A stretch of DNA of 54,845 bases from an uncultured Akkermansia sp. (GTDB lineage: Bacteria; Verrucomicrobiota; Verrucomicrobiia; Verrucomicrobiales; Akkermansiaceae), in contig CANQAD010000006.1 of the NCBI GenBank assembly GCA_947588735.1, positions 1-54,845 on the forward strand, given 5' to 3'. The position numbers and the translations under genes are program-made. Numbering within the stretch: position 1 is the stretch's first letter; the number at the start of each line of letters is the position of its first letter. Below the pieces are notes generated by a model that ran no database searches, was not told the origin of the DNA, and saw only the letters and a program-made list of their open reading frames with translations. Below, piece by piece: positions 24,397-32,613 of the stretch.

Positions 24397-25923
24397 TTAT
24401 TCCCACTCAATCGATGCGGGGGGCTTGGTGCTCACATCGTAAAGCACACGATTGGTGCCCTTGACCTCATTGAGAATACGGTTAGACACCTCGCGCAGCA
24501 GATCATAGGGAAGCTGCACCCAGTCGGCGGTCATGGCATCCTCGGAGACAATGGCTCGCAGGTTAGTGGCAAATTCGTAGGAACGTTCATCGCCTTTTAC
24601 CCCCACGGTCTTTACCGGTATAAGCCCGGCGTAAGCCTGCCAGCACTTGTCGTACCAGCCCCACTTACGGAGCGTGGAGATGAAAATGGCATCGCTATCG
24701 CGGATGATATCCAATTTTTCCTTGGTCACTTCTCCCGGACAACGCACTGCTAAACCAGGTCCGGGGAACGGGTGACGCCAGAGAATGTCGTGCGGAATAC
24801 CCATGGATGCGCCCAAGGCGCGCACTTCATCTTTGAAGAGGAAAGCGAGCGGCTCAATCACCTTGCCCTGCTTCTGGAGCTCAAGCACGCGCGCCACTCG
24901 GTTGTGGTGCGTTTTGATGACGCTTGCCTTGCTTTTTGCATTGGAAGCGCTCTCAATGACATCCGGATAGAGGGTGCCCTGCGCGAGCATTTCGGCATCG
25001 CCCACAGCTTCCCAGAACACGTCAATGAAAAGCGAGCCGATGATGCGGCGTTTCTTTTCCGGAGCAGTTTCGCCTTTCAGAGCCTCGAGGAAACGCTCAG
25101 AGGCATCCACTGTTTCGATGTCCACGCCCATGCGGTGAAAATTCTGCTGAACTTCCTGAGCCTCATTCTTGCGCAGAAGTCCATTATCCACAAAGATGAA
25201 CCGCGCGCGCACCCCCGCCTCGTGCAGCAGAACGGCGAGCACTGTGCTGTCCACGCCGCCCGACACGCCGCATACGACTTGCCGTTCGCCGACCTTTTGC
25301 CGGATCTCGGCGATGAGTTCGCGCTTGAAGTCGCCGATATCAAAGGGAGCGAGATGTGGGGCGCAGGAGAGAAAGTTGCGCAGGATGGTACGACCCTCGT
25401 GGGAATGGGTGACCTCCGGGTGAAATTGGATGCCAAACATGGACTCTCCCCATTGCAGGGCCACGGGCACGCCTTCGCTGTTGCGGGCGATTATCCTGCA
25501 ACCGTCAGCTAAGTGATCAACGGTGTCGGAGTGGCTCATCCACACCTGCGATGAGGCAGACACTCCTTTGAAAAGTTTACAATCTGACTCGGGTAGCAGC
25601 GCGGCGGGGCCATACTCCCGTCTGTTGCCGGGATGCACCGTGCCGCCTGTTTTGATGTTGAGCAGCTGCATGCCGTAGCACACGCCCAGCACCGGTACAT
25701 GAAAGGAGGTCAGTTTGGCGAAGTCGATATCTGGGGCATCCGGCTCGGAGGTGCTGCGTGGGCCGCCGGAAAGGATGACGGCGCCAGGTTCCACGACCTC
25801 ATCCAACTCCTCAGGTGTGTACAGTTTCGCTAAAAAACCGAGTTCGCGCACGCGCCTGACGATCAGCTGAGTGTATTGAGACCCATAATCAATGACGGCG
25901 ACGAGATGCTGCGGAGTTATCAT
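24397..25923 (-). CDS. guaA: GMP synthase (glutamine-hydrolysing)
   Basis: 508 aa. It converts XMP to GMP using glutamine and ATP. The N-terminal class I amidotransferase has the nucleophile in GVCYGMQLL (about 82-90) and FHPEVTHS. The ATP pyrophosphatase loop is SGGVDSTVLA (about 222). The C-terminal dimerisation domain has HPFPGPGLAVR and ends PPASIEWE. The start MITPQHLVAVIDYGSQ at ATG 25923 fits the promoter that lies just upstream; the frame to 25962 runs into it and is rejected. Confidence 0.96.
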   Translation of the reverse strand: MITPQHLVAVIDYGSQYTQLIVRRVRELGFLAKLYTPEELDEVVEPGAVILSGGPRSTSEPDAPDIDFAKLTSFHVPVLGVCYGMQLLNIKTGGTVHPGNRREYGPAALLPESDCKLFKGVSASSQVWMSHSDTVDHLADGCRIIARNSEGVPVALQWGESMFGIQFHPEVTHSHEGRTILRNFLSCAPHLAPFDIGDFKRELIAEIRQKVGERQVVCGVSGGVDSTVLAVLLHEAGVRARFIFVDNGLLRKNEAQEVQQNFHRMGVDIETVDASERFLEALKGETAPEKKRRIIGSLFIDVFWEAVGDAEMLAQGTLYPDVIESASNAKSKASVIKTHHNRVARVLELQKQGKVIEPLAFLFKDEVRALGASMGIPHDILWRHPFPGPGLAVRCPGEVTKEKLDIIRDSDAIFISTLRKWGWYDKCWQAYAGLIPVKTVGVKGDERSYEFATNLRAIVSEDAMTADWVQLPYDLLREVSNRILNEVKGTNRVLYDVSTKPPASIEWE

Positions 25924-25932
25924 GTCGCGCCC

Positions 25933-25962
25933 ATCATACAGATGGAGACCCCGTATTGTCAA
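25933..25962 (-). promoter_or_regulatory. Promoter of guaA
   Basis: Minus strand: TTGACA (25957-25962), 18-bp spacer, TATGAT (25933-25938). The predicted start is about 25926, 3 bases before the ATG. A family A repeat is inserted 18 bases upstream of the -35 box. Confidence 0.7.
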
Positions 25963-25980
25963 GCTTTGCGTGCGGCAATC

Positions 25981-26222
25981 CAGGGCAACCGCATTAGGAA
26001 ATGCGGTTGCTATTTACGATTGACGAGTTACGAATTACGATTTATTGATCATGTGCGCGTTGCGCAGGTTTTTTTGAATCATGAACGTAGGCAGGAGAGT
26101 TCTTGAAAGCCATCATCATGGTGACTGCTTGTTGTCATCATTTTTGATGCGTATCAACGATCATATCAGCCAACAAGAGCAATTTCTCCGTTGATGAACT
26201 TCTTTCAAATGCGGTTGCCCTG
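25981..26222 (+). repeat. Full-length family A repeat with perfect 10-bp target duplication
   Basis: 242 bases, bounded by CAGGGCAACCGCATT and AATGCGGTTGCCCTG (exact inverted ends). It is flanked by TGCGGCAATC at 25971-25980 and again at 26223-26232. No reading frame of useful length is inside, so it is non-autonomous. The left end folds into GCAACCGCATT-AGGA-AATGCGGTTGC. The right duplication overlaps the stop codon of the next gene without changing it. Confidence 0.9.
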
Positions 26223-26230
26223 TGCGGCAA

Positions 26231-27340
26231 TCACACGCGCAGAAAGATGTGTCGATGGTAGAGGAAAAGGAGGAGAGAAAAGAGAGCTGCATGCGTGCAG
26301 AAATCAATAGCAACAGATTCTGCTGCACCGGCGTAGGAGCACAGTGCACCAAAAATCGGAGTGCAGATTCCTTGCCATAGAGAAAAACCTCCAACGCCTG
26401 GAGTTTGAGTGAGAAGGTAGGCTAAAATTGCATTGCAACCGAACACTCGGAGGGGGACGGCCAGGCGGGCAGCAGCCGGGTGCAAATCAAACGTGAGATG
26501 GAAGAGAGTGAGAAGTAAAAAGCACCAACCGGCCGTCCAAAGCGTCATACTGGTGGTGTAGATGTGCTTGATGATGGGAGTGTCGTAGCTTAGCAACTGC
26601 CCGGCCAGCAAGCAGAACAGCCCCACACCCGTCAAGATGAGAGTGCAGCGCTTTCCAGGCGTAACGCGCCGCAGTATTTGGCCTGCGAGTACGCCGAGCA
26701 GGGTGAGGGCGCCAAAGGAGAGCGCTGTGAGTATCCATGTGTAAGGAGTGCCATCTTGCCAATGTCCTTGCAAAGCACAATCGAGGAAAAAGGCCAGGTT
26801 GTCGTTCGGCAGAAAAAGCCCGGGTGGAGAAGAGGCGTACGGAATGAAGCGCAGGGCAACCCAGTAGAGTGTCAGACAGGAGAGGCAGGTTATCAGCTGG
26901 GCGCGCAGTCCTCCGAAAAGCAAGCAGAGAGAGGCGATAAAGTAGCCTTCGGCAATGGCTTGCAGAGTGTTGCAGAAGAGACTCATTCGAGCAGGGTCGG
27001 CGTCCGCCAGATGCCCCTGCACCAGCATGCCAAGCAGAAAGAGAAGTGTACAGCGGCGCACAATACGCCACATGATTCTCCCGACGCCGCATCCACGAGC
27101 ACGGTAGGATGCAAAAGCGAAGGGCATACCCGCGCCAACAATGAAGATAAAGAGAGGCATCACCAAATCCCAGCAGGTAAGAGGCTGTCCCCAAGAGGCA
27201 TGAGTGAGCTGGTGACGCAGAGCCTCGCCGCCCAGCCATGGGGAGAGAGAACGGAGCAAGCTCGCACCACCGCAAAGCAGCAACATATCCGCTCCGCGTA
27301 AGGCATCGATGGAAATAACTCTTGGTGATGGGGCTTGCAT
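26231..27340 (-). CDS. DUF5009 / HGSNAT-like membrane acyltransferase homologue
   Basis: 369 aa with about ten membrane segments. The N-terminus ISIDALRGADMLLL and the following HASWGQPLTCWDLVMPLFIF are characteristic of the bacterial relatives of heparan-alpha-glucosaminide N-acetyltransferase (COG4299/DUF5009). The family is thought to acetylate glycans across the membrane; activity here is unproven. It is the last gene of the leftward cluster, 6 bases after recO. A MITE-like repeat was inserted at its stop codon (TCA on the plus strand, 26231-26233) without changing the protein. Confidence 0.75.
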   Translation of the reverse strand: MQAPSPRVISIDALRGADMLLLCGGASLLRSLSPWLGGEALRHQLTHASWGQPLTCWDLVMPLFIFIVGAGMPFAFASYRARGCGVGRIMWRIVRRCTLLFLLGMLVQGHLADADPARMSLFCNTLQAIAEGYFIASLCLLFGGLRAQLITCLSCLTLYWVALRFIPYASSPPGLFLPNDNLAFFLDCALQGHWQDGTPYTWILTALSFGALTLLGVLAGQILRRVTPGKRCTLILTGVGLFCLLAGQLLSYDTPIIKHIYTTSMTLWTAGWCFLLLTLFHLTFDLHPAAARLAVPLRVFGCNAILAYLLTQTPGVGGFSLWQGICTPIFGALCSYAGAAESVAIDFCTHAALFSLLLFLYHRHIFLRV

Positions 27341-27346
27341 AAGTTT

Positions 27347-27886
27347 CTATGACTGGCGCATGGCATGCAGGAGCTCGTCCCTGCCGGCGGGCAGGTGGTT
27401 AAAATGGCGCAACAATGCAGTGTGCGGTTCTACATCAGCGGGATACAGTCCATGTAATTCGGCCAGACGTTTCTCAAAGTGCAATAAAATTTCCGCACGG
27501 GGCAGGTTGTTTGCTGCGTAATCCAGCGCACCGGAGATGAGGGCATGCCATTGTGGCTCGCCAGAGCCGGATTCAACGGTGCTTATGAGCAGCCGCGCCA
27601 TGTACCCGGCGAGACGCAAACGCGTAAGTTGTGCACGCAGCCCGAGGCGAGGTGAGATCAGATCCGCTGAGCTTAGTGAGCATAAATCGCTTTTGGCAGA
27701 TGTGCGGAAGATAAGATCACATTCGTGAAAGAGGTCAACAACGCCACTTAGATCACTACCGGGCTTGAGCAAATTACGCGCAGCGGTTCGTATCATGCCG
27801 TGATTCACAGTACACCAGCACACTATCGCGCCATGCTCTCCTAGCGGGAACAAGCGCAGTACGGTGCCAGTGTCGCGCTCAGTCAT
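27347..27886 (-). CDS. recO: RecO-like DNA repair protein, short form
   Basis: 179 aa. The N-terminal OB-fold pattern of RecO is visible (TGTVLRLFPLGEHGAIVCWC, then ARNLLKPGSDLSGVVDLF). A helical C-terminal part follows, with HFEKRLAELHGLYPADVEPH. RecO loads RecA with RecR and anneals strands. At 179 aa it is about 60 shorter than typical RecO and lacks the CxxC zinc module. The start MTERDTGTV at 27886 overlaps the dxs stop by 8 bases. Confidence 0.72.
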   Translation of the reverse strand: MTERDTGTVLRLFPLGEHGAIVCWCTVNHGMIRTAARNLLKPGSDLSGVVDLFHECDLIFRTSAKSDLCSLSSADLISPRLGLRAQLTRLRLAGYMARLLISTVESGSGEPQWHALISGALDYAANNLPRAEILLHFEKRLAELHGLYPADVEPHTALLRHFNHLPAGRDELLHAMRQS

Positions 27887-29798
27887 GATACTGCAGGGGT
27901 CGGGAGGGCTGCAGACGTTGCAGGATGCGGCGGCAGACAGCATGGGGAGTTAACCCGTGCAGCTCGCGCAGTTGGTGAAGTTTGCCGTGCTCTACAAAGA
28001 CATCCGGCCAGCCGATGCAAAGCAAATTTGCCATCACGTTCTCGCGCTGAAAGAGTTCACCTACCGCAGAACCAAAGCCACCGGCGACCACGTGATCCTC
28101 CAGCGTGACGAGCAAGCGGCCGGTGCGCGCCTGGCAGAGCAGAAGCTCTTCGTCCAGCGGTTTGATAAAGCGGGCGTTAATGTGCGCGGCTTGCACTCCA
28201 TTCTGTTCCAGTTGTTCTCGCACTTGGGCAGCCAGGCGGTTCATGTTGCCCAAGGCAATGAGCGCTACTGCAGCACCGGAAGTGTCGTACAGAACTTCGG
28301 CTCGGCCAAGGGGCAGGGGCTGTGGCTGCTCGGGCAGGGGGACGCCTTCTCCCTCGCCGCGTGGGTAGCGTATGGCACTGGGGCAGTCATTGATGCCGTT
28401 CATGGTGGCGAGCATGTGACAGAGTTCAGCTTCATCCTTTGGCTGCATCATGACGAGATTCGGAATCGCACGTAGCATGGCGATGTCAAAGAGTCCATGG
28501 TGCGTGGGACCATCATCCGGGGATAGTCCTGCACGGTCCATGCAGAAACGAACGGGGAGCGATTGCAGGGCAGCGTCATGTTCAATCATATCCACACAAC
28601 GTTGCATGAAGGTGGAGTAAATGGCCAGGTAAGGCTTGTAACCCTGCGTTGCCAGGCCGCAGGAAAAGAGCGCGGCGTGCTCTTCGGCGATGCCGGTATC
28701 AAAGAAACGTCTTGGATGACGTTCGCGGAAGATATCCAGTTTCGTGCCGCTGGGCATGGCGGCAGTGAGGGCCAGTATTTTCTCATCCGTGTCCGCCATG
28801 TCGGATAAGCATGTACCGAAAACTTCCGAGTACGTGCGTGCACCGTGGCCGGTTTCCCCGCTTTCCACATCATATTTGCCTATGCCGTGGAATTTGGTGG
28901 GATCCTGCATAGCGGGTTCATAACCCATGCCCTTACGGGTGATGATGTGCAGGATAGCCGGTTCGTTGTGGCGGGAGATGAGTCGTAGTACCCGTTCCAG
29001 CCGACGGATGTCATGCCCGTCAATGGGCCCATAGTAGGTGAGACCAAGTTCGCGGAAAAAGCTCAACGGAGAGATAAGGCTGCGCGCGGCGGTCATGAGA
29101 CGTATGGCTTGCTCACGCGTTTTTTCGCCCGCGAGGTTTTGGAGGAAATAGTTGGCACGCTCTTTGAGCCAGGTATAAGCCTGAGTTTCCTGGAGGGAGG
29201 AAAAATAACGCGAGAGGGCGCCAACATTTTTGTCGATGCTCCATTCATTATCATTGAGCACTACGATAAAACGACGGGTGGTAGAGGCGATGCTGTTGAG
29301 GGCTTCCAGTGTAGTGCCGCAGGTGAAGGCTCCATCCCCCGCCACGGCTATCACATGGTAGTCGTCTCCATTCAGATCGCGAGCGGCAGCCATGCCCAGC
29401 GCGGCAGAAAGAGCAGTGCCGGCGTGACCTGCGCCATATGCATCGTGTACGGATTCAGAACGTTTCGTGAATCCAGAGAGGCCGCCAAACTGGCGAATCG
29501 TATTCAGTCGTTCAGCGCGGCCAGTTAGTATTTTATGGATGTAGCTCTGGTGGGAGACATCAAAGAGGATCTTGTCCCCAGGAGTTTCAAAGACGCGGTG
29601 CAGGGCAATGCAGAGTTCGACAACGCCAAGGTTGGGGGCCAGGTGACCACCAGTGTGAGCAAGGGTCGTGATAAGCAACTCGCGTATTTCTGCGGCGAGT
29701 TTCGGCAGGCTTTTTTCCGGCAGGGCTTTTACATCTGCCGGAGAGTGGATACCCTTCAGCAAGCGTTCGTCCTGCGCTTCATTGCAGGGAGAATCCAT
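27879..29798 (-). CDS. dxs: 1-deoxy-D-xylulose-5-phosphate synthase
   Basis: 639 aa. A ThDP enzyme that condenses pyruvate and glyceraldehyde 3-phosphate, the first step of the MEP isoprenoid pathway. Motifs: GGHLAPNLGVVEL (about 48), DVSHQSYIHKILTGR (about 80), the ThDP site GDGAFTCGTTLEALN (about 152), and DRAGLSPDDGPTHHG in the pyrimidine-binding domain. The start MDSPCNEAQDE (29798) lies within the end of xseB; the frame to 29882 is rejected. ispA, the next user of the pathway, is at 52795. Confidence 0.96.
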   Translation of the reverse strand: MDSPCNEAQDERLLKGIHSPADVKALPEKSLPKLAAEIRELLITTLAHTGGHLAPNLGVVELCIALHRVFETPGDKILFDVSHQSYIHKILTGRAERLNTIRQFGGLSGFTKRSESVHDAYGAGHAGTALSAALGMAAARDLNGDDYHVIAVAGDGAFTCGTTLEALNSIASTTRRFIVVLNDNEWSIDKNVGALSRYFSSLQETQAYTWLKERANYFLQNLAGEKTREQAIRLMTAARSLISPLSFFRELGLTYYGPIDGHDIRRLERVLRLISRHNEPAILHIITRKGMGYEPAMQDPTKFHGIGKYDVESGETGHGARTYSEVFGTCLSDMADTDEKILALTAAMPSGTKLDIFRERHPRRFFDTGIAEEHAALFSCGLATQGYKPYLAIYSTFMQRCVDMIEHDAALQSLPVRFCMDRAGLSPDDGPTHHGLFDIAMLRAIPNLVMMQPKDEAELCHMLATMNGINDCPSAIRYPRGEGEGVPLPEQPQPLPLGRAEVLYDTSGAAVALIALGNMNRLAAQVREQLEQNGVQAAHINARFIKPLDEELLLCQARTGRLLVTLEDHVVAGGFGSAVGELFQRENVMANLLCIGWPDVFVEHGKLHQLRELHGLTPHAVCRRILQRLQPSRPLQYHD

Positions 29799-30051
29799 CG
29801 TTGTTCTGCGTGGCAGGTTGCGGAGTAGTTTCGGGAGCGGGTTCCTGCGGGTTTTCCAAGGTTCGAATGCGCAGCTCGGCATCTTTCAGCAGTTCTTTGC
29901 TGCTGCGAATGAGCGAAAGTCCCTCCTCTACGAGCGGTATCATCTCTTCCAGTCCGGTTTCCGGATTATCGAGCTGTTGGATGATTTGCTCCAGGCGAGA
30001 CATAGCTTGCTCGAAGCGGACAGGTTGTTTTTTTGTTGCTGGAGTGGTCAT
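29779..30051 (-). CDS. xseB: Exodeoxyribonuclease VII small subunit
   Basis: 90 aa. The conserved core RFEQAMSRLEQIIQQLDNPE and the helical ETGLEEMIPLVEEGLSLI segment are typical of XseB. It partners with XseA to degrade single-stranded DNA; xseA is not in the window. ATG 30051 overlaps the regulator stop by 4 bases (ATGA). The long upstream frame to 30303 belongs to another gene. The 3' end overlaps dxs by 20 bases, as in other bacteria with xseB-ispA-dxs clusters. Confidence 0.9.
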   Translation of the reverse strand: MTTPATKKQPVRFEQAMSRLEQIIQQLDNPETGLEEMIPLVEEGLSLIRSSKELLKDAELRIRTLENPQEPAPETTPQPATQNNDGFSLQ

Positions 30052-31421
30052 AATGGAGTAACTTCGGGATAAGCTGAGATTTTGCGTTGCAGCGTGCGAC
30101 GGCTGATGCCAAGCAGAATGGAGGCCTTGCCGCGGTTGCCTTTTGCGGCGCGCAATGCGGCCAGTATGGTACGCTTTTCCAGCGCCGCCAAGTTGAAATC
30201 TGTCGCCGTGTGATTGGATGTCGGCGCATCGAACGTTCGAGCCGGGGATGGAAGGTTGAGATAGTCGGGCAGGTCGCGCGGAGTGATGGTGTTGCTTTCG
30301 CACATGACCACGGCATGTTCAATAGCGGTACGTAGCTGGCGCACATTGCCGGGCCAATCGAACCTGCGCAATTTTTCAAGGGATGCTCTGCTCAAGTTCA
30401 TAGGTTGTTTATGGTTCTCCTGGCAAAAATGCTGGAGGAAGGAGTTTGCCATGAGTACGACATCCCCAGCGCGTTCGCGGAGGGGAGGAAGTTGCAAATC
30501 CACCACATTGAGGCGTTGAAATAAATCTTGACGGAAAGTGCCGATGTTCACCATATCTTGCAATCGGCGGTTGGTCGCGGCTACAATGCGCACGTCCACG
30601 AAGACGGGTTCGTTGCTGCCGACACGCTCAATGGTGCGTTCAGCGAGCACGCGGAGCAGTTTCACTTGTGTGGTCATGTCCATCTCGCCGATCTCATCCA
30701 GGAAAAGTGTGCCGCCGTTGGCCTCCTCAAATCGGCCGATACGCCGGTTCGTAGCGCCGGTGAATGATCCCTTCTCGTGACCGAAGAGCTCGCTTTCCAT
30801 AAGTTGCGGGGAAAGTGCAGCGCAGTTTACTGCCACAAATTTGGCATTGCTTCGAGGGGAGAGGGCGTGCAGTGCGCGCGCTACCAGTTCTTTGCCAGTC
30901 CCGGTTTCTCCTTCAATGAGCACTGTGGCGTTAGTGGGCGCTACCTGGCGAATACGCTCGAAGATAGTGCGCATGGCAGGGCTTTTGCCAAGCATATCTT
31001 GCAAGCCTGCAGTGGGGCGGAGCTGCCGGGTAAGTTCACTGTTGCGTGTTTCGAGGTTGCGAGTATGTGAGGCTTGGCGCAGCAACAGTTCCACTTCATC
31101 CAAGTTCAGCGGCTTGGTCAAAAAGTAGTAGGCGCCGTGTTTTTTTGCTTCAGCTGCCGTGTCTCGGCTGCCGTAGGCGGTCATCATGATGCAGGTGGGA
31201 GGCGGATCGATTTTGTTGGCAAAGTCAATCAGGTCCATACCGTTTTCAGCTCCCCCGAGCCGCAAGTCTGTAAGCAAAATATCCACAGGCTCGCTGTTCA
31301 AAATATCGCGTGCCACCTTGGCGTTGGCAGCGGAGTACACCTCATAATCATCCTCGAGCGCCTGGGTGAGCACGCTGCGCGTCGCGCGTTCATCGTCCAC
31401 AATGAGGAGTAACGGCTTCAT
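30048..31421 (-). CDS. NtrC-family sigma54-dependent response regulator
   Basis: 457 aa. The receiver domain (about 1-120) has VDDE, TDLRLGG with the phospho-acceptor, and TKPLN. The AAA+ domain (about 145-380) has Walker A GETGTGKE, the sigma54 loop GSFTGA in place of the usual GAFTGA, Walker B GGTLFLDEIGEM and RLNVVDLQLPPLRER. The C-terminal Fis-type helix-turn-helix includes GNRGKASILLGISRRTLQRK. No histidine kinase is adjacent. It follows argC after 27 bases and overlaps xseB by 4 bases. Confidence 0.93.
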   Translation of the reverse strand: MKPLLLIVDDERATRSVLTQALEDDYEVYSAANAKVARDILNSEPVDILLTDLRLGGAENGMDLIDFANKIDPPPTCIMMTAYGSRDTAAEAKKHGAYYFLTKPLNLDEVELLLRQASHTRNLETRNSELTRQLRPTAGLQDMLGKSPAMRTIFERIRQVAPTNATVLIEGETGTGKELVARALHALSPRSNAKFVAVNCAALSPQLMESELFGHEKGSFTGATNRRIGRFEEANGGTLFLDEIGEMDMTTQVKLLRVLAERTIERVGSNEPVFVDVRIVAATNRRLQDMVNIGTFRQDLFQRLNVVDLQLPPLRERAGDVVLMANSFLQHFCQENHKQPMNLSRASLEKLRRFDWPGNVRQLRTAIEHAVVMCESNTITPRDLPDYLNLPSPARTFDAPTSNHTATDFNLAALEKRTILAALRAAKGNRGKASILLGISRRTLQRKISAYPEVTPL

Positions 31422-31448
31422 GGTGCTTCCATGCGGGGTAAGTTGGTG

Positions 31449-32492
31449 TCAGAGTAGCATTAGCCCGGTGGTTTCGGGCAAATCAAACATGATGTTGAAG
31501 GCATGTACGCCCTGGCCTCCTGCTCCCTTCACAACGTTATCCTCAGCACTCATGAGTATGACTCGACCGGTGCGCTCATCCACCGCCCAGCCGATATCCA
31601 AAAAGTTGGTGCGTGTCACATTTTTGGTGTCAGCCGGCTTACCAGCACCCAGCAGGCGTACAAACGGAGCAGAGGCGTAAGCTTGTCGGAGGCAGTCAGT
31701 GATGTGCTGGAGCGATGCGTTGGAGGCAAGCCGGGCTGTTGTAGTGGTGAGAATGCCTGTGTTGACCGGCATGAGGTGGGGGATAAAAGTGATGCGCAAC
31801 GGGCAGTCGGCAGCGGCAGACAGTTCTTGCTCGATTTCGGAGAGATGACGGTGGCGCGGTACGCTGTATGCGCGCATGCTCTCGTTGCATTCGCAGAAGT
31901 GGCAGGCTACATCCGCTTTTCGTCCGGCGCCGGAGACTCCACTGAGGCTGTTGGCAACGATTCCTCTCGGCTCAATGAGTTTCGCACGCAGCAAGGGGAC
32001 AAGCGGCAGAATGATACTGGTGGGGTAGCATCCTGGTGAACCAACGATGCGAGCGCGCGCTATCTCCTCGCGGTGCCATTCTGGCATGCCGTACACAGCT
32101 TCTCGCATGAGCGGCACATCTGCGTGCGGTTTGCCGTAAAATTCTTCGTACACAGCTGGATCATTCAGGCGAAAATCAGCGGATAAATCAATGACGCGCA
32201 CTCCGCCTTCCACCAAGGCGCGCCCGTATTCCACAGAAACCCCATGAGGCAAGGCCAGAAAAGCAGCTTGTGGAGAGGCGCTCAGGATGCTCTCAACTGA
32301 AGCCCCACAGAACTTCAGATCGGCGCCGGGAACTCCACAAAAGCGAGGAAAAACATCGCTGAGTGCTTTGCCTTCGTATTGACGCGAGGTGACGCACACC
32401 AGTTCCACTCCCGGGTGCAGAAGCAGAATGCGCAGCAATTCCTGCCCCGTGTACCCGCTTGCTCCCACCACGGCTGTTTTGACCCTCTTCAT
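31449..32492 (-). CDS. argC: N-acetyl-gamma-glutamyl-phosphate reductase
   Basis: 347 aa. NADPH-dependent third step of arginine (ornithine) biosynthesis. The nucleotide-binding VVGASGYTGQELLRIL is at 7-22, the active-site cysteine is in GSPGCYPT (about 158), and HLMPVNTGI and GAGGQGVHAFN are also typical. The start MKRVKTAV at ATG 32492 is placed just downstream of a clear promoter; the long frame to 32660 crosses that promoter. It heads the leftward cluster. Confidence 0.95.
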   Translation of the reverse strand: MKRVKTAVVGASGYTGQELLRILLLHPGVELVCVTSRQYEGKALSDVFPRFCGVPGADLKFCGASVESILSASPQAAFLALPHGVSVEYGRALVEGGVRVIDLSADFRLNDPAVYEEFYGKPHADVPLMREAVYGMPEWHREEIARARIVGSPGCYPTSIILPLVPLLRAKLIEPRGIVANSLSGVSGAGRKADVACHFCECNESMRAYSVPRHRHLSEIEQELSAAADCPLRITFIPHLMPVNTGILTTTTARLASNASLQHITDCLRQAYASAPFVRLLGAGKPADTKNVTRTNFLDIGWAVDERTGRVILMSAEDNVVKGAGGQGVHAFNIMFDLPETTGLMLL

Positions 32493-32502
32493 AATGGGTC
32501 CA

Positions 32503-32531
32503 AGTTTAGCATGGAACCCATCTGTTGACAA
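32503..32531 (-). promoter_or_regulatory. Promoter of argC
   Basis: Minus strand: TTGTCA (32526-32531), 17-bp spacer, TAAACT (32503-32508). The predicted start is about 32496, 4 bases before the ATG. Confidence 0.65.
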
Positions 32532-32534
32532 CAG
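32522..32534. promoter_or_regulatory. Palindrome over the argC -35 box
   Basis: CTGTTG-A-CAACAG, a perfect 13-base palindrome in the divergent argC / amylase interval, covering the argC -35 hexamer. Operator-like position; it does not resemble an ArgR box. Confidence 0.4.
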
Positions 32535-32576
32535 CAAAGTTTGAATGCGTACCGGCATAACAGGCGGAGACTTTTC

Positions 32577-32605
32577 TTGTGTAGTGCGTGTGGTAGAGCT
32601 ACGAT
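32577..32605 (+). promoter_or_regulatory. Possible promoter of the alpha-amylase gene
   Basis: TTGTGT (32577-32582), 17-bp spacer, TACGAT (32600-32605). The predicted start is about 32612, 2 bases before ATG 32614. Weaker match than the others. Confidence 0.4.
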
Positions 32606-32613
32606 GGCGAGAT

